Assembly: GCA_028877205.1 (NCBI GenBank) | Contig: JAPPHY010000016.1 | Span: 271,457 to 335,456 of the forward strand | Direction: 5' to 3' | Length of the DNA: 64,000 nucleotides | Source of the DNA: Chloroflexota bacterium | GTDB lineage: Bacteria; Chloroflexota; Dehalococcoidia; Lucifugimonadales; UBA2985 | Translations under genes and position numbers: made by a program | Notes under the pieces: model-generated | What the model was told of the DNA's origin: nothing | Database searches by the model: none | What the model saw: only the letters and a program-made list of their open reading frames with translations | Part shown: positions 9,443 to 17,280 of the stretch, in pieces | Numbering within the stretch: the first letter of the stretch is position 1 | Layout: each line of letters starts with the position of its first letter

Positions 9443-9480
9443 GGGGGTAGGCTGGCTAAAGTCATTGGGAAATTCGACTG

Positions 9481-9517
9481 AATGACGCTTGACGTCAAGC
9501 GTCATTTGAGCTATACT
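9481..9517 (+). promoter_or_regulatory. higBA promoter embedded in a 26-bp palindromic operator
   Basis: A perfect palindrome at 9481-9506 has arms AATGACGCTTGAC and its exact reverse complement. Its centre carries the -35 box TTGACG (9489-9494). A TATACT -10 box lies at 9512-9517 with an exact 17-bp spacer. Initiation would fall near 9524, about ten bases before the toxin GTG. This geometry fits autorepression by the HigA antitoxin. Confidence 0.75.
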
Positions 9518-9533
9518 CCAGGCTAGTGATGCA

Positions 9534-9815
9534 GTGATACTCAGCTACGGAGACAGGGACACCGAACGGTTCGCCGCCGGAGAGTACGTCTCTGCGTTCG
9601 ATGGGTTTGAGAGGCAGGCGGCCAAGCGGCTGTCCATACTGAACGCGGCAACATCCCTGGACACACTGCGGGCAATGCGCAGCAACCGGCTGGAAGCACT
9701 GAGAGGGGAAGGGCAAGGGCAGTTCTCGATCCGCATTAACCGCCAATGGCGCATCTGCTTCGAGTGGCCGGACGGCCCCGGCCCAACTTACGTAGAGATA
9801 GTAGACTACCACTGA
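9534..9815 (+). CDS. higB: HigB-type toxin of the RelE/ParE superfamily
   Basis: 93 aa. The central segment LEALRGEGQGQFSIRINRQWRICFEW is the plasmid-maintenance killer (HigB) signature: a RelE-fold mRNA interferase that cuts ribosome-bound mRNA. The toxin precedes the antitoxin, the order typical of higBA. The start is GTG at 9534, so the leader is very short (about ten bases) and lacks a clear Shine-Dalgarno site; translation may be weak. The stop is 11 bases before the antitoxin ATG. Confidence 0.88.
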   Translation: MILSYGDRDTERFAAGEYVSAFDGFERQAAKRLSILNAATSLDTLRAMRSNRLEALRGEGQGQFSIRINRQWRICFEWPDGPGPTYVEIVDYH

Positions 9816-9826
9816 GGAGATTTCAC

Positions 9827-10135
9827 ATGTTTAGGCGTGCCGTTCACCCGGGAGAGGTGCTTGAGAATGAACTGCTGGAGCGCGGCGTCTCGCCGGCGGC
9901 CTTCGCCCGCCAGATTGAAGTGCCGCCCAATCGCGTGAGCCAGATACTGGCAGGCAAGCGCGCCGTGACCGGCGACACGGCGTTGCGGTTCGGGCACTGG
10001 TTCGGCGTAGATCCGCAGTTCTGGCTGAACCTCCAGTCGCAGTTCGACCTCGCTGTCGCGGAGCGGAAGGTGGGAATGGCCGTCCGCGAGCTGCCGACCG
10101 CCTACGGAAGCACGCAGCCCGACGCGAGCGGCTAG
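9827..10135 (+). CDS. higA: HigA-type antitoxin, XRE-family DNA-binding protein
   Basis: 102 aa. MFRRAVHPGEVLENELLERG followed by a helix-turn-helix (AAFARQIEVPPNRVSQILAGKR) and FGVDPQFWLNLQSQFDL is the VapI/HigA signature. It should neutralise the HigB toxin and repress the operon through the palindrome at 9481-9506. GAGGAGA at 9814-9820 gives this gene a much better ribosome site than the toxin has. Its stop codon is shared with that of the convergent ABC permease: CTAG at 10132-10135 serves both strands. Confidence 0.9.
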   Translation: MFRRAVHPGEVLENELLERGVSPAAFARQIEVPPNRVSQILAGKRAVTGDTALRFGHWFGVDPQFWLNLQSQFDLAVAERKVGMAVRELPTAYGSTQPDASG

Positions 10136-11412
10136 CGGCCTCGGAGGGTGCGGACCAGATTGCCAAGACTGGGCTGCTGTCCGTAGGCGAGCAGGTAGGC
10201 TCTGAACAGGCGGGCCGTCAGCCCAACAACAATCACGACGCTGATCGCCAGTGACAGCAGGCTCAGAATCACCTCAACTCCACCCATTCCGCCCAGGCTG
10301 AGCCGCGTCAGGCTTGCCACCGGCGCAGTGAACGGAATGAAGCTGAGAACCCTGGCTACCGTCCCCTCTGGATTCTCCAGGAAAGTTATCATGAACCACA
10401 TTGGAGCAATGGCAGGCACGATGACGAAGGCACTGATGTTACCCGCCTGCCTCTGGTTGGTGGTAACCGCCCCAATGGCAGCCAGCAGCGTTCCTATCAG
10501 GGCGTAGCCCAGCAGGAAGTAGGCGAACGCTGTGAGGAGGCTGCCGGGCGAGGGTATGAATTCACTGTTCAGCTCGAAGGGCAGCTCGACGATGAGGTTC
10601 AGGACGAGCAGGAACGCAACTGCCGTCACGGCCCAGAGGGCGATCTGCAGCAGGCTCGCCGCTCCAAGCCCCGCAAGCTTGCCGAACATCAAGTGCTCCG
10701 GCTTGATGGAGGAGAGCAGCACCTCCATGATGCGGTTCTCCTTTTCTTCCGTCAATCCCTGCAACAGGTAGCCTGAGGCGGTGAACCCGGATACCAGGAG
10801 CAGGACTCCGGCAACAATGAAGGTCAATGCATTGCCGGTGTCAATGTCTGATTCGGCGGGAGTGCCGGTTTCACTCACCTCGACGGTCACCAGTCGATAG
10901 GGAATCCTGATGCGCTCGAACTCTTCCGGGTCGACGCGCCCTTCAAAGAGGTTCTCCAGAACAAATCCGCGGAGGGCGCCGGTTCGACCGCCGCCGTCGA
11001 TGTCTACCACGCCCGCGCGCTCCTTCCTAACCTCGACAACGGCGCCAGTCTGCAGGTACTCCGCGGGGAACACAAAGAGCCGGTCTATGCGCCCGTCAAG
11101 GAGTTCCTGGGTTGCCCGCTCCTGATCCGGGTAGGGTACAAACCGCGTGTCGTCCTGCAGTTGGTGGTCGGTGAAGAGAGGCCCATCCTGACCGCCGGTG
11201 AGGTCCACGTAGCCGTAGGTGGACTCCGCCTCGCCGGTTGCGTACGATGCGCCCTCCGCGGCGGTGTTGTCGGACCTCACGGCCTCGAAGACGGCGAACC
11301 CTATCAGAGCCACAATCGCAAGCACAGGCACGGAAGCGGCGAAGATGCGGTAGGACAGGCGGCCAAGCGTGACGGAGAACTCGTGCCGCGCCACAAGCCA
11401 GGTCTTATGCAT
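10132..11412 (-). CDS. ABC-2 type exporter permease (NatB-like)
   Basis: 426 aa from the ATG at 11412, which overlaps the ATPase stop by eight bases. One N-terminal transmembrane helix (about residues 20-42) is followed by a large extracytoplasmic region of about 180 residues, then five or six more helices, with EEKENRIMEVLLSS between the first two of these. That is the NatB/YhaP layout of ABC-2 permeases exporting sodium, drugs or peptides. It works with the ATPase encoded just upstream. The substrate is unknown. Confidence 0.85.
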   Translation of the reverse strand: MHKTWLVARHEFSVTLGRLSYRIFAASVPVLAIVALIGFAVFEAVRSDNTAAEGASYATGEAESTYGYVDLTGGQDGPLFTDHQLQDDTRFVPYPDQERATQELLDGRIDRLFVFPAEYLQTGAVVEVRKERAGVVDIDGGGRTGALRGFVLENLFEGRVDPEEFERIRIPYRLVTVEVSETGTPAESDIDTGNALTFIVAGVLLLVSGFTASGYLLQGLTEEKENRIMEVLLSSIKPEHLMFGKLAGLGAASLLQIALWAVTAVAFLLVLNLIVELPFELNSEFIPSPGSLLTAFAYFLLGYALIGTLLAAIGAVTTNQRQAGNISAFVIVPAIAPMWFMITFLENPEGTVARVLSFIPFTAPVASLTRLSLGGMGGVEVILSLLSLAISVVIVVGLTARLFRAYLLAYGQQPSLGNLVRTLRGR

Positions 11413-12322
11413 TGCGGCTCTCCACCACCTGCAGGAATATCTGCTCCAGGCTTGGCGTCGCCAGCTCGAAACGGTCGATCCTGGCGCCGCGGTCGAGCAG
11501 CGACCGCAGCATGTCCTCCGCTGCGTAGCCGGGGGAGAGCCTGAGGACGTACCCCACACCCTCCCGCCGCCACTCCAGCACACCGTCGACGCCCTCCGGC
11601 ACCTGGTCACAGGCCACGAATATCTCGCTTCCCGCAAACCGGCGCTTTATCTCGGTCACGAGCCCATCGAGCACGACCCGTCCGTTGTCAATCATAAGAA
11701 TGCGGTCGCAGAGCTCCTCGACGTCCGACATCTGATGGGTGGAGAACATGATGGCGACGTTCGCGGTGCGCAACTCGGCGACCACATCCTTCATGACGCG
11801 CACGTTGACGGGGTCGAGCCCGCTGAACGGTTCGTCCAGCACCACGAACTCAGGATCATGGACAAGAGTGGCGGCGAACTGCACCAGCTGACCCAGCCCC
11901 CGGCTCAGCTCCTGCACTTTCTTGTTCCGGTGCGGCTCCAGGCCCAGACGATCAAGCAGCTGGTCGGACCTACGGAGGGCTTGCTCCCGCGAGACTCCCT
12001 TCAGCTCCGCCAGGTACAGCAGGTTCGGGATGACGCGGAGCGTGCGATAGAGACCTCGCTCCTCCGGCAGGTAGCCTATACGCTCCCTGGCGGCGGGGGA
12101 AATGGCGGCATCGAACACGGAGACCTCACCCTCGTCGGGCTGGATGATGTCGAGAAGCATGCGTATCGTCGTGGTCTTGCCTGAGCCGTTTGGGCCGACA
12201 ATTCCGACGATCTCGCCGGGCCGCACCGATAGGGAGACGTCCTCCACGGCCACCAGGTCGCCGAACCTCTTCCGGAGACCAGCCGCCTGAACCACGGGGG
12301 AGCTTGTTGAACGCGTCGCCAC
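11405..12322 (-). CDS. ABC exporter ATP-binding protein (NatA-like)
   Basis: 305 aa. Walker A is VGPNGSGKTTTIRMLL, the signature LSRGLGQLVQFA, and Walker B VVLDEPFSGLDP; STHQM supplies the switch His. A ~75-residue C-terminal extension follows the nucleotide-binding fold (DUF4162-type, as in NatA/YhaQ ATPases). I chose GTG at 12322 because it gives MATRSTSSPVVQAAGLRKRFG. No ribosome site precedes it, but TGCAATAAT, an extended -10 box, lies directly upstream, so the message may be leaderless. The frame stays open up to 12403. Confidence 0.88.
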   Translation of the reverse strand: MATRSTSSPVVQAAGLRKRFGDLVAVEDVSLSVRPGEIVGIVGPNGSGKTTTIRMLLDIIQPDEGEVSVFDAAISPAARERIGYLPEERGLYRTLRVIPNLLYLAELKGVSREQALRRSDQLLDRLGLEPHRNKKVQELSRGLGQLVQFAATLVHDPEFVVLDEPFSGLDPVNVRVMKDVVAELRTANVAIMFSTHQMSDVEELCDRILMIDNGRVVLDGLVTEIKRRFAGSEIFVACDQVPEGVDGVLEWRREGVGYVLRLSPGYAAEDMLRSLLDRGARIDRFELATPSLEQIFLQVVESRNA

Positions 12323-12396
12323 ATTCGGATTATTGCACAGTTTGCTGGACAAGACTACGCAAAGCGGCGGTGTGTGGAAGGGCTGCACGACACTGA

Positions 12397-12443
12397 CACC
12401 CACATCTTGTGCAGGGCGCGGGAATTTCTACAAAATCATGTGG
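12397..12443 (+). promoter_or_regulatory. Tandem NrdR-box-like sites upstream of nrdR-nrdJ
   Basis: Two 16-bp sites match the NrdR box pattern acaCwAtATaTwGtgt. Box 1 (12397-12412) keeps C4, A6, A8, T9, T11 and G13. Box 2 (12428-12443) keeps all of these except T11. They lie 31 bp apart, the usual one-face spacing of NrdR boxes, and end eight bases before the -35 element at 12451. I infer autorepression of the operon by NrdR when dATP is high. Confidence 0.6.
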
Positions 12444-12450
12444 GCAGCTA

Positions 12451-12479
12451 TTGACAGCCCCGTCTCGCAGCAATAGAAT
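12451..12479 (+). promoter_or_regulatory. nrdR-nrdJ promoter
   Basis: A perfect TTGACA (12451-12456), a 17-bp spacer and TAGAAT (12474-12479). Initiation near 12486 leaves a leader of about 86 bases. That leader contains a third NrdR-box-like palindrome at 12526-12541 with arms CACCA/TGGTG. Confidence 0.8.
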
Positions 12480-12525
12480 AGCCCTGCGTCTTTTGCACAG
12501 GCGCTGGTATTCGGAAAACTCCACG

Positions 12526-12541
12526 GCACCACATCTGGTGT
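12526..12541 (+). promoter_or_regulatory. Third NrdR-box-like palindrome in the nrdR leader
   Basis: CACCA-CATC-TGGTG is a clean inverted repeat and fits the NrdR box pattern at most conserved positions. It is 98 bases from box 2, not on the 31-bp grid of the first two, and lies downstream of the predicted start of transcription. It could be an auxiliary operator or coincidence. Confidence 0.3.
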
Positions 12542-12571
12542 CTTCAAGCACAGAAGCGGAGCAAACAGGTC

Positions 12572-13153
12572 GTGCGCTGCCCATACTGCAATCACCCGGA
12601 CTCGCGGGTCATCGACTCCAGGGACGCCCCGGAAGGCGTCCGGCGGCGGCGCGAATGCACCATGTGCGGCCTGCGCTTCACCACCTACGAGCGAATCCAG
12701 ACCACGGCTCTCATGGTGGCCAAGCGTGACGGCCGCCGTGAGGAGTACAACCGGGACAAGCTGACTCGCAGCGTCCAGATGGCCTGCGTCAAGCGGCCTC
12801 TGCCAACCGGCGCCATCGACAAGCTGGTGGACGACATCGAGTCGCAGCTGCAGGCGCTCGGCCGCGCCGAGATTCCCAGCGTGGCAATCGGCGAGATGGT
12901 GATTGAGCGGCTTCGCGCACTCGACCCCGTTGCGTACATCCGCTTCGCCAGCGTGTACCGGGACTTCGCAGACGTGGAGCGCTTCCGGGACGCCGTAGAG
13001 GCGCTGGAGTCGGCGAAGCAGGCGTTGGAGAACGGCGATCCTTCGCCACAGCTTCCGCTGATGAGCGAGGAGCCACCCAGGAGACGCCGGGGCCGCCGGC
13101 CGCGGAGCAGCGCTGCAGGCCTTCCCATGGACATTGGTGGAGGAAGCGACTAG
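12572..13153 (+). CDS. nrdR: Transcriptional repressor NrdR
   Basis: 193 aa from GTG. The N-terminal zinc ribbon is CPYCNHPDSRVIDSR with RRRRECTMCGLRFTTYER; the ATP-cone (VAKRDGRREEYNRDKLTRSV) senses dATP/ATP and controls binding to NrdR boxes at ribonucleotide reductase genes. It lies directly upstream of nrdJ, its obvious target. Typical NrdR proteins are about 150 aa; this one has ~40 extra residues with a basic PPRRRRGRRPRS stretch near the C-terminus, which could add non-specific DNA contact. Confidence 0.95.
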   Translation: MRCPYCNHPDSRVIDSRDAPEGVRRRRECTMCGLRFTTYERIQTTALMVAKRDGRREEYNRDKLTRSVQMACVKRPLPTGAIDKLVDDIESQLQALGRAEIPSVAIGEMVIERLRALDPVAYIRFASVYRDFADVERFRDAVEALESAKQALENGDPSPQLPLMSEEPPRRRRGRRPRSSAAGLPMDIGGGSD

Positions 13154-13231
13154 CAACGGATTCCATCCCCGCAAGCCGGTGATACGGAGCAGCGGGGAAG
13201 CAGAGACCATTCAGGAACCGGAGAGGGAACC

Positions 13232-15763
13232 ATGACCATCGAGAGCGTAGGCAACGGACACAACGGCAGCACCAACAGGAAGGCGCTGATGAGGGAGCTG
13301 GTGACAGCCCTGGAGGCAGCCGGAATCGAGGTGCCCACCGCTGCCCAGCAGGCCGCGCTGTCGGTGGCCGGCGGCAGCGGCGAAGACTACCACTGGGAGC
13401 GCAGCTTCGCATCGAGGAGAGCGTCCGGGTCCGCGGGCGGCGCCGCCACCGCGGAGAGGCCTGACGTCTCCGAGAACGCCAAGGTCGTCCTGGCGAAGCG
13501 CTACTATCTCAAGGACGACAGCGGCAACACCGTCGAGCACTCCTGGTCGGACGTGTGCCGACGCGTGGCACGCGCCATCGCCGAGGCGGAGATCCTCTAT
13601 AACGGCAGTGCGGACGTGGCCCACTGGGAGGAGGAGTTCCATAGCATAATGGCGGACCTGGAGTTCGTGCCCAACTCGCCCACGCTCATGAACGCGGGCA
13701 CGGGCGCCGGCACCCTCTCCGCCTGCTTTGTGATTGGCCTCGAGGACAGCATGGAAGGCATCATGGAGACGGCCAAGGAGACCGCCATGGTGCAGAAGTT
13801 CGGGGGAGGCACGGGCTTCGCCCTCTCCAAGATCCGCCCCAAGGGCGCCAACATCTCCACGACCCACGGCCGGGCGTGCGGCCCGGTCGCCGTCCTTCGC
13901 CACCTGTCCTCCGTGTCCACACTGGTCACGCAGGGAGGCAAGCGCGACGGAGCGAACATGGCCGTCATGGACGTCCACCACCCGGACATCATGGACTTCA
14001 TCACCTGCAAGACGCAGGAGGGGCAGATCCACAACTTCAACATCTCGGTGGGAGCCAGCGAGGAGTTCATGCAGGCCGCGGTCAAGGGCGAAGATTACGA
14101 CCTGCGAGACCCCACCACCGGCGAGGTGGTTGGCCGGCTCAACGCGGGGGAGGTGTTCAGGCACATGATCGAAGGGGCGTGGCGCAACGGTGAGCCCGGC
14201 GCCATATTCCTCGACCGCGTCAACGAGGACAATCCCACGCTTAACATCGGCCGCATGACCGCCACCAACCCCTGCGGCGAGCAACCCCTACTGCCATACG
14301 AGTCCTGCAACCTGGGCTCCATCAACCTGTCCCGGTTCGTAGTCGAGAACGGCACCAGCCAACCCACCGTGGACTGGGACCGCCTGGGCCGCGTGACCCG
14401 CGTTGCAGCCCGCTTCCTGGACAACGTCATCGACGCCAACCGCTACTCCGTACCGGAGATTGAGCGGATGACCAAGCTCACGCGCAAGACCGGGCTAGGC
14501 GTCATGGGCTTCGCAGACATGCTGGTGATGATGGCCATACCATACAACTCCCAGGAGGGCTTGGAGCTGGGTCGCTCCATCATGCGCTTCGTAATGGAAG
14601 AGGCGGACGCCGCCTCCGAGGAGTTGGCCCACGAGCGCGGAGTCTTCCCGGCGTACCCCGGCAGCTCCCACCAGATGCAGGGACGGCTCATGCGCAACGC
14701 TTGCCGACTCACCGTGGCGCCCACGGGCACCATCTCCATGATCGCGGGCTGCTCCAGCGGCATCGAGCCCCTCTTCTCGCTCTGCTACCGTAAGCACAAC
14801 ATCCTGGAAGGGGAGAGCCTGCTGTACATCGACTCCAACTTCGAGCGCATGGCCGTCGAGGACGAGTTCTACAGCGACGAGCTCATGGAGTATCTGGCCA
14901 ACGGCGGCTCCATCCAGGACAGGGAGGACGTGCCGGAGTGGATCAAGGAGGTGTTCGTCACATCTGCGGACATCTCGCCTCAGGACCACGTGCGGATGCA
15001 GGCAGCCTTCCAGGAGAGCGTGGACGCGGGCATATCCAAGACCATCAACTTCCCCAACTCCGCCACTCGCGAGGACGTGCGCACCGCCTACCTGATGGCC
15101 TGGGAGCTGGGCTGCAAGGGCATCACGGTGTACCGCTCGGGCAGCAGGGAAGCGGAGGTTCTCACCTCCGGCGCGACCGAGTCCGCGGCGCTGGAAGCGG
15201 CCGCCGCCGACCCGGCCACGGGCGTCCTGCCCGTGCCGATGGAAAGACCCGCGCAGGTCCAGGGCATCACCGACCGCGTCCGCACCGGACACGGCAACAT
15301 GTACGTCACCATCAACTCCAGGGACGGCCAGCCCTTCGAGGTGTTCTCCAACTTGGGCAAGGCCGGCGGTTGCGACTCCGCCCAGATCGAGGCCATCACA
15401 CGGCTGGTCTCGCTGGCGCTGCGCTCGGGCATCGACCCCACACACGTGGTTGACCAGCTGCGGGGCATTACCTGCTGCCCGCAGTGGGACGGCGGCGTGC
15501 AGGTGAAATCCGCCCCGGATGCCGTTGCGCTGGTACTGGGCCGTCATACGGCCCACCCTGACTACCAGCCCGCTGAGGTCGTGCACGGCCAGACCAACGC
15601 TACAAGTGCGCCTGTCGCTGTACAACACACGCTCTTCCTGAAGCCGGAGGCCAACGGCAATGGCTTCAACGGCCGAACCAAGTGCCCCGAATGTAATGGC
15701 TTCCTGGTACACCAAGAGGGCTGCGTTAGCTGCCCCAGTTGCGGCTACGAGAAGTGCAGCTAG
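13232..15763 (+). CDS. nrdJ: Adenosylcobalamin-dependent (class II) ribonucleoside-diphosphate reductase
   Basis: 843 aa. Makes deoxyribonucleotides using a coenzyme-B12 radical, so no oxygen or separate radical subunit is required. NPCGEQPLLPYESCNLGSIN (near residue 346) carries the active-site Cys and Glu; APTGTISMIAGCSSGIEP (near residue 498) is the conserved finger. GKAGGCDSAQIEAITRLVSL and the final Cys-rich zinc tail (CPEC, then CVSCPSCGYEKC) are typical of NrdJ. The ATG follows GGAGAGGG. It shares the NrdR-controlled promoter with nrdR. Confidence 0.96.
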   Translation: MTIESVGNGHNGSTNRKALMRELVTALEAAGIEVPTAAQQAALSVAGGSGEDYHWERSFASRRASGSAGGAATAERPDVSENAKVVLAKRYYLKDDSGNTVEHSWSDVCRRVARAIAEAEILYNGSADVAHWEEEFHSIMADLEFVPNSPTLMNAGTGAGTLSACFVIGLEDSMEGIMETAKETAMVQKFGGGTGFALSKIRPKGANISTTHGRACGPVAVLRHLSSVSTLVTQGGKRDGANMAVMDVHHPDIMDFITCKTQEGQIHNFNISVGASEEFMQAAVKGEDYDLRDPTTGEVVGRLNAGEVFRHMIEGAWRNGEPGAIFLDRVNEDNPTLNIGRMTATNPCGEQPLLPYESCNLGSINLSRFVVENGTSQPTVDWDRLGRVTRVAARFLDNVIDANRYSVPEIERMTKLTRKTGLGVMGFADMLVMMAIPYNSQEGLELGRSIMRFVMEEADAASEELAHERGVFPAYPGSSHQMQGRLMRNACRLTVAPTGTISMIAGCSSGIEPLFSLCYRKHNILEGESLLYIDSNFERMAVEDEFYSDELMEYLANGGSIQDREDVPEWIKEVFVTSADISPQDHVRMQAAFQESVDAGISKTINFPNSATREDVRTAYLMAWELGCKGITVYRSGSREAEVLTSGATESAALEAAAADPATGVLPVPMERPAQVQGITDRVRTGHGNMYVTINSRDGQPFEVFSNLGKAGGCDSAQIEAITRLVSLALRSGIDPTHVVDQLRGITCCPQWDGGVQVKSAPDAVALVLGRHTAHPDYQPAEVVHGQTNATSAPVAVQHTLFLKPEANGNGFNGRTKCPECNGFLVHQEGCVSCPSCGYEKCS

Positions 15764-15777
15764 AAAGGTCTTACGAA

Positions 15778-16197
15778 ATGAGTACATCAAGCAATTACTC
15801 GCAACGCATCCAAGTGGTAGCCTCAACACGAGGTCTATCCTTTGATGAGCTAGAGTCGAAAGTCGACATAAACCGAAACAGGTTGTCAAATCTGTGGAAC
15901 GGCAAGGCCAGCCCCGAGGCTTCAGAAGTGACCAAGTTGGCAAAGGCAATGTCCGTGGACGAGGCCATTCTGCAGAACAACGGTGCCAAGAAGCTTTGGG
16001 TGCGCTTAGTGGAAAGATTGGAGGAGTGGCGCTTCCCGGAACTCTGGCCAAAGCTAGCGAATCTGACTGGACTGCGTGGTGCTTCCGACTTGATTGAAGT
16101 GCCAGATGACCTAATCGATCAATTGATAGAGGGGAATCCTACACCTCGATACGGACTCCAGTTCGTCCTCCTCCCCGTCGATTCCGCTACTGACTAA
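15778..16197 (+). CDS. XRE-like helix-turn-helix protein paired with an ImmA/IrrE peptidase
   Basis: 139 aa. Residues ~8-65 form an XRE-like fold (SQRIQVVASTRGLSFDELESKVDINRNRLSNLWNGK). The C-terminal half (VRLVERLEEWRFPELWPKLANL) is not recognised. The ATG is 15 bases after nrdJ with AAAGG upstream. The peptidase gene follows after eight bases. In such pairs the HTH protein is a repressor and the metalloprotease cuts it; that role is inferred from context. Base composition shifts here from the GC-rich nrdJ to clearly AT-richer codons, suggesting acquisition. Confidence 0.7.
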   Translation: MSTSSNYSQRIQVVASTRGLSFDELESKVDINRNRLSNLWNGKASPEASEVTKLAKAMSVDEAILQNNGAKKLWVRLVERLEEWRFPELWPKLANLTGLRGASDLIEVPDDLIDQLIEGNPTPRYGLQFVLLPVDSATD

Positions 16198-16205
16198 CTG
16201 ACTCA

Positions 16206-17060
16206 ATGCTGAATCAGGTAACAGGGAAGAAGCTACAGGAGGCCTCGGTGCCACCTACGGACCTTGCGAGACTCAGCGAGGCACTAGGCGTGGTTGAGAT
16301 CGAAATCAAGGAATTGAGGGTGGATGATATCAGGGCCTACGGTTCTGCGTGGAGCGCACGGGTAGCCAATGTTGAAAGGAAGAATTTGCGGCTGGATGGC
16401 ATGGTTCTTCCTTTGGAGGCGGGCTATAAGATAGTCTTGAATTCCAACAGGCCGTCGCGCGTTCGCTTCTCATGGGCACACGAACTGGGTCACATCATTC
16501 TTCAATCGGGGGGCTTGACTGGGCCTCGGGCCGGCCGAGCGGTGCGCAGCTACAAGGAAACTGAGGACCTGTGCGACAGGATCGCTGCCGAGATCCTGAT
16601 GCCCAAGGAACAGTTCAGGGAACATATGGAGCGCTCACACGGAACACTGGCGGCTGTCCCGACTCTGGCGCAGATATTTGATGCTTCAATTCTGTCAACA
16701 GCCATCCGGTATACCGACCTATTGACCATGCCAGCCGTGCTGAGCGTATGGAAAACTGAAGCAGACCAACTCAAATTTGGCTGGCGCCACGCCAATGGCC
16801 ATTGCAGGCCCTACAGTTTCGGCATACCCAAGGGGACCAGAGCGCGGGAGACGGGGAGGGAAGGCCCCTACATGGCTCATCAAACAACCGATGTCGTTCG
16901 AACCGAGGAAACGCTTCTAGTCTCGCGCAGAAGTAGGGATGGGGAAAGGCATAATTGGGTGAGGTTCCCCACGGAGTCGATGGGCTTTGGCTCGTACCAG
17001 AACCGGTTTGTACTGTCCTTATCGTACGTTGAGGTCCCCGGCAAGAGAAAGGAAAACTAG
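16206..17060 (+). CDS. ImmA/IrrE-family zinc metallopeptidase
   Basis: 284 aa. SWAHELGHIIL carries the HExxH zinc site, and ETEDLCDRIAAEILMP supplies the downstream acidic ligand region, the standard ImmA/IrrE core. The C-terminal ~110 residues are an unrecognised extension. Relatives cleave a partner XRE repressor to switch on phage, mobile-element or stress genes; the partner is probably the gene just upstream. Counted over 16321-16440, GC is 62 of 120 (52%), well below the flanking nrdJ and pdxA. Confidence 0.8.
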   Translation: MLNQVTGKKLQEASVPPTDLARLSEALGVVEIEIKELRVDDIRAYGSAWSARVANVERKNLRLDGMVLPLEAGYKIVLNSNRPSRVRFSWAHELGHIILQSGGLTGPRAGRAVRSYKETEDLCDRIAAEILMPKEQFREHMERSHGTLAAVPTLAQIFDASILSTAIRYTDLLTMPAVLSVWKTEADQLKFGWRHANGHCRPYSFGIPKGTRARETGREGPYMAHQTTDVVRTEETLLVSRRSRDGERHNWVRFPTESMGFGSYQNRFVLSLSYVEVPGKRKEN

Positions 17061-17133
17061 CGCGACACACCAAAAGAGTCGAAACACGCACCGACCCGGC
17101 TGCTGCTCGGACGGGGACGGTGCGAGGCTGGAC

Positions 17134-17150
17134 TAGACGCTTGGCGTCTA
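17134..17150. repeat. Short inverted repeat TAGACGC-TTG-GCGTCTA
   Basis: A perfect 7-bp inverted repeat with a three-base centre in the gap between the peptidase gene and pdxA. It could be an operator or a small hairpin. There is no T-run. Confidence 0.4.
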
Positions 17151-17192
17151 TCGATCCACGGAGCGGCGCTCCCCTCGAAGGAGCGTGCATCA

Positions 17193-17219
17193 CAGCGGCC
17201 CCGGCCCACGGGGCCGCTG
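17193..17219 (+). terminator. Strong hairpin after the XRE/ImmA pair
   Basis: CAGCGGCCCC, a seven-base loop, then GGGGCCGCTG: a perfect 10-bp GC-rich stem. It is followed by ATATTGT rather than a full T-run, so termination is likely but not certain. The pdxA promoter starts four bases later. Confidence 0.6.
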
Positions 17220-17222
17220 ATA

Positions 17223-17251
17223 TTGTACCACAGCCCCTCACCCAATATAAT
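17223..17251 (+). promoter_or_regulatory. pdxA-proC-yggT promoter
   Basis: TTGTAC (17223-17228), a 17-bp spacer, and a perfect TATAAT (17246-17251). Initiation near 17258 gives a leader of about 23 bases with an AGGGGG site before the ATG. Confidence 0.7.
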
Positions 17252-17280
17252 GCCCTAAACGACTCCGCAAAGGGGGCGCC

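Noticed and set aside
14495-16051. 518-codon open frame on the minus strand
   Set aside because: Antisense to nrdJ, which has all catalytic motifs; the antisense product shows no domain.
17134-17150. Same operator family as the palindromes at 9481 and 29139
   Set aside because: They share a GACGC/GCGTC core, but arm order and spacing differ; in a GC-rich genome this may be chance, so I did not link them.
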